This document shows positions 12,460 through 22,875 of a stretch of 24,403 bases of DNA, piece after piece. Position numbers and translations under genes: made by a program. This DNA is from Candidatus Sumerlaeota bacterium. Its GTDB lineage: Bacteria > Sumerlaeota > Sumerlaeia > JADFCT01. The notes below the pieces were generated by a model. It was not told the origin of the DNA and did no database searches. It saw only the letters and a program-made list of their open reading frames with translations. Position 1 is the stretch's first letter; each line of letters begins with the position of its first letter. The DNA lies in NCBI GenBank assembly GCA_026398575.1, contig JAPLSP010000195.1:1-24403 (forward strand). The letters run 5' to 3'.

Positions 12460-15400
12460 TTATTTTGGCATGATAACGACGGTTTGATTGATCATCGGGG
12501 CAGTCACTGGAAAATGCAACGTCTTACCCTTTGCGTCCGTCGCTTCGATATAGTATTCGATGTCATCTCCGGCTTGAGCGATTGCCTGCGCAGGGAGCGC
12601 GCCGGCATAAACAGACCGCGACACCAACTGCATCGGTAACTTCGCAAAAGCTTTGCCGCTGCCCAGAGCACGCCAATGCAATGCCACAGCGGTTTGCGTT
12701 GTTCCGAGGGGCATGGCCCGAAGGCGCAAGTCTTCGCCAGGCTCCAGGCTTCCCCGGACGGTCGGGACAATCAGCCGCGGCTCGCCTTTATATTCTTTCG
12801 CGGGCGTCGCATCCGGCGGCAAGGCTTCGCCCAGCCAGTTTTCCATCTGCCTGCCCGGATCCACGAGCGCCCACTTGAAGGCGCGCTGCTGGATATTGGC
12901 GCCGGTTCCCATCTCGCCGGGAGTATCCACCGTCGCCAAAAGATAACGCGACACATCGCCCGCAAGGCGAACCATCTCTTTACGCAGCGGCATCACGGAT
13001 TCGCGTACGATCTTCTTGCGCGCCACATCGTCTTTTTCGCTCCGGGCTTTGGCCATGGCGGAATCGAATTCGCCCCAGACGCAGCGCATCTGTCCCAGCG
13101 CGCGCAGATAGCGGAAGGTATTGAGCCAATAATCATAGCGCGCGATACTCGCCTTGCCCTTGACGCGGGAACGCAGGGCTTCCAGTTCCGCCACGAAGGC
13201 ATACGATGGCGCCACCTTTTCCCAAGGCGTCTTGTCGAGTCTGACGCCGCCGGGACCGCCGATCCAATCGGCGGGGCGCGGCAGATGGCCGTCCACTTTC
13301 GCGAAGATCGCCGCGATTTCCTTCGACGCCTCGGCGCCGAATTCCGCCCGCGCCCAATCGGCGTAGAAATCGTCCACCGCCAGATAGCGCCGGGAGCTTG
13401 TCGTTGATTTAAGATCGGCCTCGTAGTCTTTATAGGCCGGGCCTCCGCAGTTGATCTTGCGCGCATAAGCCCGCGCGGGAAACGGAGTCGAAAGATCGGC
13501 CATGCCTTCGATGGCGATGGCCGCGATGCACGGATTTTCCACCTCGGCGGCAAAGTCAATCTTCAGCCATCCGTCCGTCACTTTGACGTCCTTGATCGTT
13601 TTGTCGAGCGCTTTGTTCTTGCCCGTTTCCGCGAAGATGTCGAGTTTCGCAATGACCTCTTTGCCCTGAATCTTGACGCTGAAAACGCGCTGTCCCGCGC
13701 CGCTCCAATTCGATTCGCAAAACTTCAGCGTCACTTGATAAGTCCCATTGGGGATGGTGAGACGATAGCCATCCATTCCCCAAAGCACGTCTTGATAAAG
13801 CGGAGCATCATCCGTGCCTGCGATCGGGTCCTTGAACTTCGCCTTGTCGCCGCCGACGGCCCCTTCCGTCAACTCCGTTGCCACCGCCGCCGCACGATCT
13901 TTGAATCCCTTTTGATCCCACGCCGCCTGCGCGAGGGCGGAGACGTTGGGCCCAAGGCACTTTGTCCGCCAATGGATCCCCATCAATCCCGTGCATCCAT
14001 ATTCGAGCGAATCCATCGCGTCGCGCCGCATCCGCCCCGCCCATAGCTGCGGAATGCTCAACCCAGGATCGTCCTCGAGCCAGGGAATGGACCAGGTGGG
14101 GCGTCCGGTGATTTTCTTGAATCCAAGTTCGACTGGATCGTTGCCGACTTTGCGGCTGATGCAGCTCAAGGGCACGTCCTTGGGCAGCTCGCGGTCGAAT
14201 AACGAACGATCCTGGTTTGGCCCCAGAACCCAGCCGCACGTTGCGAGCGTGAAGGGCGCTTTGACTTTTTCCTTGGCTGCGATGGCCGCCTTCATATCCG
14301 CCATCGTATCGTCCAACTGCTTTTGCGAGTTGCCGCCCCAGGTCCATCCCTCAGGCGTCCAGAACCAGTAGTAGTCCAGCGGATGCGTCTTCATGATGCG
14401 CGAGAAAATGCCCTCGTAGTAGCGCTGGATTTCCGCCGTGGTGAGCGGGGGTTGGGCCGGCGCCTTGGGCGCGGCGCCGCCGCCGGGCATGGCCGATTTG
14501 TAGTCCTTGTAGTCCGGCCCGCCGCAGTTGAACTTGAGTGTGGCGGCCGGACCTTCGATGGCGATGGCGGCGATGAATGGGTATTCGACGATTTTCACAA
14601 ACTCGATGATCAGCTCGCCGTTCGTGACGGCAATATCTTTGAATGCCGCGTCGTAGGCGTGGTTCTTGCCGTACTGGGCGACCATGTCTAATTTATCAAT
14701 CACCTGTTTGCCCTGAATCTTGACGCCAAAAACGCGCTGGCCCTGTTCCTCGTAGTGCGGCTCGTTGAATTTCAACGTAACCGCGTAGGTTCCATTGGGG
14801 ACTTTGACGCGGCACGCTTTCAAGTTATAAACAACGGTCTGATAGAGCGGGCTATCCTCCGTGTTTTCGACGGGCGCCGTGAACGCCACTTCTTTGCCGC
14901 CATCAAAAGCAAGCGGCGCGGCGGATGGAGCAGAAACCGTTGCAGGCGCAGAGGTCGGAGCAGGCGCATTCACCGCCGGCTTTTGATTGTGTTCCCGCAC
15001 CATCTTGGGAACGATCAGCGGCGTTTCGGTTCCGAGGCATGTCTTGATTTCGAGGCGCCTGGCGAAAGCGAAGACGTCGCCGAGCAGCGCGCCGAAACGG
15101 TTGAAGAGTTCGTTGCGCGCTTCGGGCGTCGGCGGCCAGGGCGCCATTCCGCGCATGTATTCGGCGCCATATTCGTCGCGGTCATAGAGCTGATCCGCGC
15201 CGAATAGATACTCGCCCGTCTTCATCTTGCCGTAGCCCCAGGCCGGATCGCTGGTGGCGAAGTGGCGCGATTGGCTGCTGAACTTGACCTTGCCGTCCGG
15301 GCCAACGTCCTCCGGCAATCCGATCCACGTGGCCGGCTCGGGGCCAACGCCGCCTTCGGGGTAGGTATGCAGGCCGAAAAAGTTCATGCGCAGTTTAGGC

Positions 15401-16095
15401 AGCTGTGCCAGATAGGCTTTATAGTCGTCGGCATTCCACCAATCCGGCCCTTCGGGGAAATCGTGGAACGGCTGGATGCCGCGACGGTCGAAGAGCGGCT
15501 TGCCGCGTTCATTCAGCCCGTCTAGGCTCAACGCGATCCGTCCTTCGGGAACTGTATCGCCATGCAAATAAAAGCGAACGCCGAGTTGAAGCTCGGCGAA
15601 GCGATACGCGGCATACAAGGTTCCCGCCCCGCCTGCGCCCGTGACCGCTGCGATCTTTTGCGATGGGCGCCCCAGCGACTTCAACACATAGCCATCAGGC
15701 CCAAGCGAGTCCGCAGGCGCAACGGCTTTGAGCTCATTCATCATCGGGCGATCAGCCTGCGCCACGATAATGACATCGCCCTGCGGAGGGATGTCGTCGC
15801 TTTTCCGAATCGTCAGAAGTTCGCCGGTGCGCAGATAGGCATAGCGGCGAATTTCCTTGGCCGCCAGCATTTCGAGCGCCGAGGCTTTGGCCGGGCATAC
15901 GATTGTCACAGGCAGCAGTTCGGGTTTTGCGCCAGTCACGGGCAGCTGCGTCACGGGCGGCTGCGTCACGGGCTTCGTCTCAGGCTTCGCACTGGCGCCA
16001 GGCGGCGGCGGCGCGGGTTTCAGGCAGCTGAATGACAGCGCCATCAGGATTCCAGCCGCGCAGAAACCAAAGAATCGCATCATTTTGAGTGTCAT
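12460..16095 (-). CDS. alpha-glucuronidase-like lipoprotein with two inserted malectin-like modules
   Basis: A 1211-residue exported protein. A signal peptide ends near Cys24 (ALSFSC, an imperfect lipobox), followed by a Pro-rich tether with repeated PVTQ/PVTG. Residues 62-190 resemble the N-terminal domain of alpha-glucuronidases and DUF4838 proteins (AAKEIRRYAYLRTGELL, GPDGYVLKS, GAGTLYAAYRFAE, GVRFYLHGDTVPEG). A barrel-like region follows (about 200-370 and 550-740), with acidic candidates Glu357 (LGTETPL) and Glu582 (WFWTPEGWTW). Two malectin-like carbohydrate-binding modules (about 394-534 and 751-893) interrupt it; each has VPNGTY or IPNGTY, GQRVF-VKIQGK and a C-terminal NCGGPxYKDY. The C-terminus is helical then beta-rich. 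The first ATG overlaps the upstream stop (ATGA); Met5 or Met6 has a more reasonable distance from AAAGG. Likely acts on plant glucuronoxylan-type material, but the glycosidase family is not certain. Confidence 0.8.
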   Translation of the reverse strand: MTLKMMRFFGFCAAGILMALSFSCLKPAPPPPGASAKPETKPVTQPPVTQLPVTGAKPELLPVTIVCPAKASALEMLAAKEIRRYAYLRTGELLTIRKSDDIPPQGDVIIVAQADRPMMNELKAVAPADSLGPDGYVLKSLGRPSQKIAAVTGAGGAGTLYAAYRFAELQLGVRFYLHGDTVPEGRIALSLDGLNERGKPLFDRRGIQPFHDFPEGPDWWNADDYKAYLAQLPKLRMNFFGLHTYPEGGVGPEPATWIGLPEDVGPDGKVKFSSQSRHFATSDPAWGYGKMKTGEYLFGADQLYDRDEYGAEYMRGMAPWPPTPEARNELFNRFGALLGDVFAFARRLEIKTCLGTETPLIVPKMVREHNQKPAVNAPAPTSAPATVSAPSAAPLAFDGGKEVAFTAPVENTEDSPLYQTVVYNLKACRVKVPNGTYAVTLKFNEPHYEEQGQRVFGVKIQGKQVIDKLDMVAQYGKNHAYDAAFKDIAVTNGELIIEFVKIVEYPFIAAIAIEGPAATLKFNCGGPDYKDYKSAMPGGGAAPKAPAQPPLTTAEIQRYYEGIFSRIMKTHPLDYYWFWTPEGWTWGGNSQKQLDDTMADMKAAIAAKEKVKAPFTLATCGWVLGPNQDRSLFDRELPKDVPLSCISRKVGNDPVELGFKKITGRPTWSIPWLEDDPGLSIPQLWAGRMRRDAMDSLEYGCTGLMGIHWRTKCLGPNVSALAQAAWDQKGFKDRAAAVATELTEGAVGGDKAKFKDPIAGTDDAPLYQDVLWGMDGYRLTIPNGTYQVTLKFCESNWSGAGQRVFSVKIQGKEVIAKLDIFAETGKNKALDKTIKDVKVTDGWLKIDFAAEVENPCIAAIAIEGMADLSTPFPARAYARKINCGGPAYKDYEADLKSTTSSRRYLAVDDFYADWARAEFGAEASKEIAAIFAKVDGHLPRPADWIGGPGGVRLDKTPWEKVAPSYAFVAELEALRSRVKGKASIARYDYWLNTFRYLRALGQMRCVWGEFDSAMAKARSEKDDVARKKIVRESVMPLRKEMVRLAGDVSRYLLATVDTPGEMGTGANIQQRAFKWALVDPGRQMENWLGEALPPDATPAKEYKGEPRLIVPTVRGSLEPGEDLRLRAMPLGTTQTAVALHWRALGSGKAFAKLPMQLVSRSVYAGALPAQAIAQAGDDIEYYIEATDAKGKTLHFPVTAPMINQTVVIMPK
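15941..15975. repeat. short direct repeats in the lipoprotein tether
   Basis: GTCACGGGC followed by a similar five-base link recurs at about 15-base spacing, encoding the PVTQ/PVTG repeats just after the lipid-anchored Cys of the minus-strand gene. This is a typical slippage-prone linker and is in frame. Confidence 0.55.
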
Positions 16096-17357
16096 CCTTT
16101 CACGCTGTCTTTGATGGCCTGGAACATCGCCAGCATGTTGGGCACGGGCGTTGTGGCCTGGACGTTATGAATCGCGTCGAAGACGAAGCCGCCGCCGGCG
16201 CCGAAGATTTCAATACGGTCGCGGACTTGGGCGTAAACATCGTCGGGCGTGCCGAATTCCATGACGCGTTGGGTATCCACGCCCCCGCCCCAAAAAACCA
16301 GATGCTGGCCGAATTCTTTTTTCAATGTTTTAGGGTCCATGCCCTTGGCCGAAGTCTGAACGGGATTCAGGATGTCGAACCCGGCCTCGATGAAATCCGG
16401 GATCAGGTCTATGACCGACCCGCAGGAATGAATGAACGTCTTCCAATTCGATTTTTCGTGGATGCAACGATTGACGCGCTTGTGAAAAGGCAGGAAGAGA
16501 TCGCGATAGGTATCGCGCGATATGAAGCAGCCGTGCTGCGTGCCGAAGTCCGTGCCCGTGACGAAGGCGGCCTGGACCACGCGCCCCACGACGCGGGCAA
16601 GCCGCTCGATATTTTTCACCGCGATCTCGCATTGCTCCTCGAAGACGGCATACACATAGTCGCGCCGCGCCAGCGTCGAAAGGTACCACTCCTGAATATC
16701 GCGGATGCCCTTCGGGCGCTTGAGCCATGGCGCGGGGACGAGGGCGATATCGCCGAACGCGGCGCCGGGTATGGTAGCGATGACGCCGCAGGTCGTCTCG
16801 TTCATCAGCCGCTTGGCCTCACGCTGGAAATACTCCAGGTCCTTTTCGCTGTAAGGGCCGAATTCTTCGAGGTTGTCCTCGATGTTCAGGCCTTCCTCGT
16901 CAATCGGCTCCTGATAAATGATCGTGTCGAAGAAGTGGAATCCCTTGGGCATTCGTCCGCGCGGCGGCGCGCTCAGATCGCCTTCGGGATAAATCAGCAG
17001 GTCGCCATTCTTGTCGGTCGTGACGCGGAAATCTTCCGGCACGAGCACGGGCGTTCCATCGAAGAGCTCGAACGGCTTCCAGCCTTTGTTCTCGAAGCCG
17101 AAAAGCGTCTTGGGCGCCAGGATGCCCGCCACGTCTATCTCCAACGCCTGCCGCAGCGCGTCGTCCACTTCGCCCAGCATCTGATAAGGCTCGATGACTT
17201 TGACGCGGTAGGAATCGTCTTTCAGCACGGCTTGGCGCAGGCGGCTGACGGCCCGGACGTGCATACCGGTGACCGCGGTCGAGCCGAAATCCACGCAAAC
17301 GCGGTCCGGCTCCTGGTGATTCAACGTTTGCTGCAACCGCTCGCGGGACGTGGTCAT
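16092..17357 (-). CDS. UROD/MtaA-type methyltransferase family protein
   Basis: A 421-residue protein of the uroporphyrinogen decarboxylase superfamily, cytosolic TIM barrel. HSCGS (310-314) matches the His-x-Cys zinc-thiolate site of the corrinoid methyltransferases MtaA/CmuA, a feature not used by heme-pathway HemE, so true UROD activity is unlikely. Other family blocks are GGGVDTQ (357-363) and HNVQATTPVPNM (397-408). Such divergent UROD-like genes are numerous in Lentisphaerota/Hydrogenedentota-type genomes and mostly uncharacterised. The start at 17357 has GGAGG seven bases upstream; the open frame extends to 17402 without support. Its stop overlaps the start of the alpha-glucuronidase-like gene (ATGA), so both are expected to be made together, which hints at handling of methyl groups from methylated sugars. 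Confidence 0.85.
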   Translation of the reverse strand: MTTSRERLQQTLNHQEPDRVCVDFGSTAVTGMHVRAVSRLRQAVLKDDSYRVKVIEPYQMLGEVDDALRQALEIDVAGILAPKTLFGFENKGWKPFELFDGTPVLVPEDFRVTTDKNGDLLIYPEGDLSAPPRGRMPKGFHFFDTIIYQEPIDEEGLNIEDNLEEFGPYSEKDLEYFQREAKRLMNETTCGVIATIPGAAFGDIALVPAPWLKRPKGIRDIQEWYLSTLARRDYVYAVFEEQCEIAVKNIERLARVVGRVVQAAFVTGTDFGTQHGCFISRDTYRDLFLPFHKRVNRCIHEKSNWKTFIHSCGSVIDLIPDFIEAGFDILNPVQTSAKGMDPKTLKKEFGQHLVFWGGGVDTQRVMEFGTPDDVYAQVRDRIEIFGAGGGFVFDAIHNVQATTPVPNMLAMFQAIKDSVKG

Positions 17358-17427
17358 CAAAACGCCTCCATGAATGTGGATAGGGCGCTGGATTCGCGCC
17401 ATTCTCTCATTTCCCAGGAAAATCGCA

Positions 17428-17808
17428 TCAGGGGCGAAAGACCTTAATCTCCAGGTCTTGAATGAAGCTGAAATGCTTTCTGTTTCCGGTAACTAATGCC
17501 ATATTGTTCTCAACGGCGGTTGCGGCAATCAGCGCATCAGCCAGGAACAAATAGTGGGACAAAGCAAAGGACTCTATGTAGGTAGCGGCTCGTTGCCCGA
17601 TTTCCTTTCCGAGAGGCAAAACCCCGAAACTGAAATCGGCGAGGAATTTTTTGATGACAAGCAGCTCAGCTCTGTTTTTAGCGCCTTGGAACAGCTCCAT
17701 GTAGGATATAATGGATAAACAGCGTTCCGGGGAAAGGTCAATGAGGGAGGAAGCCCGGGGATTGCCGCGAAAATGCCAAATCAGAATATCTGTGTCAAAC
17801 AGCATCAA
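17428..17808 (-). CDS. VapC-type PIN toxin
   Basis: A 126-residue PIN-domain ribonuclease of complete length. Acidic residues: Asp5 and Asp7 (LFDTDILIW), Glu38 (YMELFQG), Asp91 (LADALIAA), with Asn109 in VTGNRKHF near the fourth site. These coordinate Mg/Mn for cleavage of RNA, typically tRNA or rRNA in VapC families. It overlaps its antitoxin gene by 14 bases and lies downstream of it on the same strand. Met1 and Met2 are adjacent and either could start. The module sits in a co-directional run between ftsH and the UROD-like gene, so read-through from ftsH could contribute to its expression. Confidence 0.92.
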   Translation of the reverse strand: MMLFDTDILIWHFRGNPRASSLIDLSPERCLSIISYMELFQGAKNRAELLVIKKFLADFSFGVLPLGKEIGQRAATYIESFALSHYLFLADALIAATAVENNMALVTGNRKHFSFIQDLEIKVFRP

Positions 17809-18043
17809 AGCGATTCTTTCTCAATCGCCGGACCATCACAGGCACATCTTCATCCGATAAACGATCCTTCCAAATGCCAAATGAAGGATGCTCACTGGAT
17901 TTTGGACGCTTTCGCGGCGGGGCGGCAGAGATAAGAATCGCACGCCTTTTCCCGCGATAGGTGACGGCGACAGTTTCTTTTCGCTCCAAAGCTTCGAGTA
18001 TCTTCTTGGAGTGCTTGCTGATTTGAGTTAGCGCGGTTTCCAT
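17795..18043 (-). CDS. Phd/YefM-like antitoxin
   Basis: An 82-residue protein preceding the PIN toxin. METALTQISKHSKKILEALE and KETVAVTYRGKRRAILIS follow the Phd/YefM pattern: an N-terminal strand-helix dimer for operator binding, with the phrase 'V-YRGK-RAIL' typical of these antitoxins. The C-terminal part (HPSFGIWKDRLSDEDVPVMV and a basic tail) would bind the toxin. AGGAG lies about five bases before the ATG. The ftsH gene lies 43 bases upstream (gap 18044-18086), too little for a strong independent promoter that I can identify. Confidence 0.85.
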   Translation of the reverse strand: METALTQISKHSKKILEALERKETVAVTYRGKRRAILISAAPPRKRPKSSEHPSFGIWKDRLSDEDVPVMVRRLRKNRFDAV

Positions 18044-18086
18044 TTTCTCCTCGCTTGTCCCGGCCTTTCGTCTTCCCCAATCATGA

Positions 18087-20018
<1,932 letters not shown>

Positions 20019-20149
20019 TGTGAAACAATCCAAAAAAACTCAAATGCGCAAAACCTCGCGCGCTTGCCATGCGATATTAAAGTAGTATGGTCCCTGATGC
20101 GCGGGAGCGTCAAGCGGATTAGCTGCCCCGGAAGCATTCGACGTGAGGA

Positions 20150-20396
20150 ACTGGGAGCGCCACTGGGAGCGCCACTGGGAGCGCCAGCATCTTGCTGGCG
20201 CGTGACGCACGGTATCTCGCCGGCGCGTATCGCCCGGTATCTCACCGGCGGGTAACGCACGGTATCTCGCCCGCGCGTATCGCCCGGTATCTCGCCCGCG
20301 CATAACGCCCGATTTTACACGCTGATTTTATATGCTGCTTTTACACGCCGGCAGGATGCTGGCGCTCCCAGTGGCGCTCCCAGTGGCGCTCCCAGT
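20150..20396. repeat. composite inverted-repeat element with internal tandem repeats
   Basis: Two 51-base arms (20150-20200 and 20346-20396) are inverted copies matching at 49 of 51 positions. Each arm is three tandem copies of a 12-base unit (ACTGGGAGCGCC, or its complement) ending in a hairpin: CGCCAGCATCTTGCTGGCG at 20182-20200 and a near copy at 20346-20364. The 145-base interior starts with the 25-base tandem array. A degraded fourth 12-base unit continues past 20396. The element lies between the divergent ftsH and GH51 starts, about 130 and 115 bases from each. It encodes no transposase. It resembles a dispersed palindromic or MITE-like repeat. Confidence 0.85.
20201..20300. repeat. four 25-bp tandem repeats inside the element
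   Basis: Four exact-length 25-base units (20201-20225, 20226-20250, 20251-20275, 20276-20300) share a core CGGTATCTC and end in CCGGCG or CCCGCG. A decayed fifth copy begins at 20301. Units 1 and 3 (ACGCACGG) differ from 2 and 4 (ATCGCCCGG), suggesting duplication of a 50-base pair of units. There are no unique spacers, so this is not a CRISPR array. Confidence 0.85.
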
Positions 20397-20509
20397 GGCA
20401 CCCAGTGGCTGCAAAGTTTTAGCTGGAATGAATAGAGCGCTGGAGGCTATAAAGCGCGGGAGGCTCGGATCGTATAGGGCCGAAATAATCACGCGAAGGA
20501 GCATTAAAA

Positions 20510-22060
20510 ATGAAGCATTGGAGATTTTTGCTTTCTCTTGCCGCCATTTTCATGGCGTGCCAATCCCTCAGTCGCGCGGCGGAGGCATTCGAGGCCAGCC
20601 TCGTTCTTCGCGCCGGCGAGCCTGGTCCGAAGGTGAACCGTAATATCTACGGCCACTTCGCCGAACATCTGGGGCGCTGCATCTATGAAGGCTTATGGGT
20701 GGGCGAGGATTCGCCGATTCCCAACACGCGCGGCATCCGCAACGATACGGTCGCGGCTCTGAAGGCGCTCGATCTGCCCGTCCTGCGCTGGCCGGGCGGC
20801 TGTTTCGCCGACATGTATCACTGGAAGGACGGCATCGGCCCGCGCGAAAAGCGCCCGAAGATCATCAACACGCACTGGGGCGGCGTCGTGGAGAACAACC
20901 ACTTCGGCACGCACGAGTTCCTCGATCTATGCGAGCAACTCGGCTGCGAGCCGTATATCTGCGGCAACGTCGGCAGCGGATCGCCGCAGGAAATGTGCGA
21001 GTGGATCGACTACATGACCTCCGACGCCGACTCGCCGCTGGCGAATCTGCGCCGCCAGAACGGGCGCGACAAGCCCTGGCGCGTGCGATACTTCGGCGTC
21101 GGCAATGAGAATTGGGGCTGCGGCGGCAACATGCGACCCGAATACTACGCCGACGTTTATCGCCACTTCCAGACTTACGTGAAAAATTATTCCGGCAACC
21201 AGATCTATCGCATCGCCTGCGGCGCCAATGGCGGCGACACGAAATGGACCGAGGCGCTCATGAGCATCGCCGGCACGAAAATGCAGGGGCTGTCGCTCCA
21301 CTACTACACAAACACCGGCGGCAAGAGAATCCCGGCCACCCAAATCGCGGAGTCCGACTGGCACACGATTCTGCGCCGCACGCTGAAGATGGACGAGCTC
21401 ATCACGACGCACGCCGCCATCATGGACCGCTACGATCCGGGCAAGCGCGTTGGCATGATCGTGGACGAATGGGGGACGTGGTACGCCGTCGAGCCGGGGA
21501 CGAATCCCGGCTTCCTCTATCAGCAAAACACCCTGCGCGACGCGCTCGTGGCCGCGCTCAACTTCCACATCTTCCACCGCCACGCCGACCGCGTCACCAT
21601 GGCCAATATCGCGCAGACGATCAACGTGCTTCAGGCAATGATCCTCACCGACAAGGAGAAGATGCTCCGCACGCCCACCTATCACGTCTTCGAGATGTTC
21701 AAGGTCCATCAAGGCGGAACGTTCCTGCCGGTGGATGTGACGGCGCCGCCTTATAAGCTCGGGAGCGAAGAGATGCCCTCGATCAGCGCCTCAGCGACGC
21801 GCAACGGCGAGGGCGTTGTCCATCTATCCCTGGTCAACGCAAACCCAAACGCAGCGGCGCAAGTGATCTGTGCCATCAACGGAATAACGCCCAAATCCGT
21901 TTCGGGGCGCGTGTTGACCGCTCCAGAGATGAACGCGCACAACACCTTCGACAAGCCGGATAGCGTGCGCCCCGCGGCCTTTGACGGCGCCAAACTCAGC
22001 GGCGGAAAACTGAACATCGCGCTGCCGGCCAAGGCTGTGGTGATTCTGGAGATGAAGTAG
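20510..22060 (+). CDS. GH51 alpha-L-arabinofuranosidase, exported
   Basis: A 516-residue glycosidase that removes terminal alpha-L-arabinofuranose from arabinoxylan or arabinan. Clear GH51 blocks are [20 protein letters not shown] (47-66), [14 protein letters not shown] (92-105), [11 protein letters not shown] with acid/base Glu200, and IVDEWGTWY with nucleophile Glu320. Most GH51 enzymes are intracellular, but this one has an N-terminal signal peptide (KHWRF, hydrophobic run, likely cleavage near SRA-AEA at 21-26), so it is probably secreted or periplasmic. AAGGAG eight bases before ATG 20510 supports the start. It is monocistronic, divergent from ftsH behind the repeat element. With the alpha-glucuronidase-like gene nearby it suggests breakdown of substituted xylan. 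Confidence 0.94.
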   Translation: MKHWRFLLSLAAIFMACQSLSRAAEAFEASLVLRAGEPGPKVNRNIYGHFAEHLGRCIYEGLWVGEDSPIPNTRGIRNDTVAALKALDLPVLRWPGGCFADMYHWKDGIGPREKRPKIINTHWGGVVENNHFGTHEFLDLCEQLGCEPYICGNVGSGSPQEMCEWIDYMTSDADSPLANLRRQNGRDKPWRVRYFGVGNENWGCGGNMRPEYYADVYRHFQTYVKNYSGNQIYRIACGANGGDTKWTEALMSIAGTKMQGLSLHYYTNTGGKRIPATQIAESDWHTILRRTLKMDELITTHAAIMDRYDPGKRVGMIVDEWGTWYAVEPGTNPGFLYQQNTLRDALVAALNFHIFHRHADRVTMANIAQTINVLQAMILTDKEKMLRTPTYHVFEMFKVHQGGTFLPVDVTAPPYKLGSEEMPSISASATRNGEGVVHLSLVNANPNAAAQVICAINGITPKSVSGRVLTAPEMNAHNTFDKPDSVRPAAFDGAKLSGGKLNIALPAKAVVILEMK

Positions 22061-22101
22061 AAGAAACACTAGAATCCAAGCATATTTGGGCGATTAATCT
22101 C

Positions 22102-22131
22102 TTGACGACAGGAGTTTGAGTGGAAGCTAAT
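22102..22131 (+). promoter_or_regulatory. possible promoter for the PIN/antitoxin pair
   Basis: TTGACG (22102-22107) and GCTAAT (22126-22131) with an 18-base spacer lie about 20 bases before the toxin start. The -35 is close to consensus and the -10 is moderate. Confidence 0.35.
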
Positions 22132-22151
22132 AGCTGGCGAAGGAACCAAGA

Positions 22152-22628
22152 ATGAGACAGAAAATTTACATCGAAACTTCGGTGGTCAGTTACCTTGTCG
22201 CTCGTTTATCGAGTAACGCGATAGTCGCCGGCCACCAGGCTGCTACGCACAAGTTCTGGCAACGTTTGGATGGATTCGACGTATATGTATCGGACCTGGT
22301 CTTGCAGGAAGCAGGGCGTGGAGACGCAGTGCGAACGAAGGAACGCATAGAGGCGCTGGCGTCATTTGTAGTGCTGGATACTGGTGATGAGGAAAAGGCG
22401 CTCGCAAGAGATTTGGTATACAACAAAGCGGTGCCAGAGGGGAATCCTGAGGATGCTTTGCATATCGCAACAGCCGCAATGAACGGCATGGGGTTCATTG
22501 TCACATGGAATTTCAGCCACATAAATAATCCATTCACAAAAATGCTGATTCGTCAGGTTGTGGAAAACGCAGGTTTTGTCTGCCCTGAGATCTGCTCGCC
22601 CGATGAGCTGCTAGGAGAACCGATATGA
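22152..22628 (+). CDS. PIN-domain toxin (IETS subtype)
   Basis: A 158-residue PIN protein with YIETSVVSYL at the start, so Glu8 replaces the usual first Asp, as in a widespread subgroup of PIN proteins. Further active-site candidates are Glu53 (LQEAGRGD), Asp101 (PEDALHIATAA) and Asn120/His123 in TWNFSHINN. Gene order is reversed relative to classic vapBC: the toxin comes first and overlaps the small antitoxin gene by ATGA. AAGGA seven bases upstream supports the ATG. The product should be a metal-dependent endoribonuclease; target unknown. Complete length, no sign of decay. Confidence 0.88.
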   Translation: MRQKIYIETSVVSYLVARLSSNAIVAGHQAATHKFWQRLDGFDVYVSDLVLQEAGRGDAVRTKERIEALASFVVLDTGDEEKALARDLVYNKAVPEGNPEDALHIATAAMNGMGFIVTWNFSHINNPFTKMLIRQVVENAGFVCPEICSPDELLGEPI

Positions 22629-22831
22629 AAGATCCTATCGTAGAGGAAGTCAGACGCGCTCGGCAGGAACACGCGCTCAGGTTCGGGAATGATCTGGATG
22701 CAATCGTTGAGGATATTAAGAGGCATCAGGCGACATGCGGACATCCGGTTGTCAGACTACCGCCGCGCAGACTCGAAACCCGGAACAGATTGCATCCTCT
22801 AAACATTGGGAAGTCTGATGTGCCCAAGTAG
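22625..22831 (+). CDS. small antitoxin partner of PIN toxin
   Basis: A 68-residue protein translated from an ATG overlapping the toxin stop. MKDPIVEEVRRARQEHALRFG and NDLDAIVEDIKRHQ are typical of the small helical proteins that accompany IETS-type PIN toxins; these are presumed toxin-wrapping antitoxins. The later RLPPRRLETRNRLHPLNIGK tail is basic and not what I expect of the family, which often ends soon after the PPRR stretch. It may be a 3' extension through lost stop or junction. No DNA-binding domain is evident. Confidence 0.75.
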   Translation: MKDPIVEEVRRARQEHALRFGNDLDAIVEDIKRHQATCGHPVVRLPPRRLETRNRLHPLNIGKSDVPK

Positions 22832-22875
22832 ATGAAGGACGAATTCTGCCATAGGGAACCGCGCAAAGAATCCGT

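Noticed and set aside
16092..17357. HemE (heme-pathway uroporphyrinogen decarboxylase)
   Set aside because: The sequence has the HSCGS methyltransferase-type site and is longer and divergent; no other heme genes are nearby.
16089..17447. 452-codon open frame on the + strand
   Set aside because: Mirror of the UROD-like gene; long antisense frames are expected in GC-rich codon usage. The minus frame has the HxCG motif and a ribosome binding site.
20201..20300. Possible CRISPR array
   Set aside because: The 25-bp units are head-to-tail with no unique spacers, and no cas genes are in the window.
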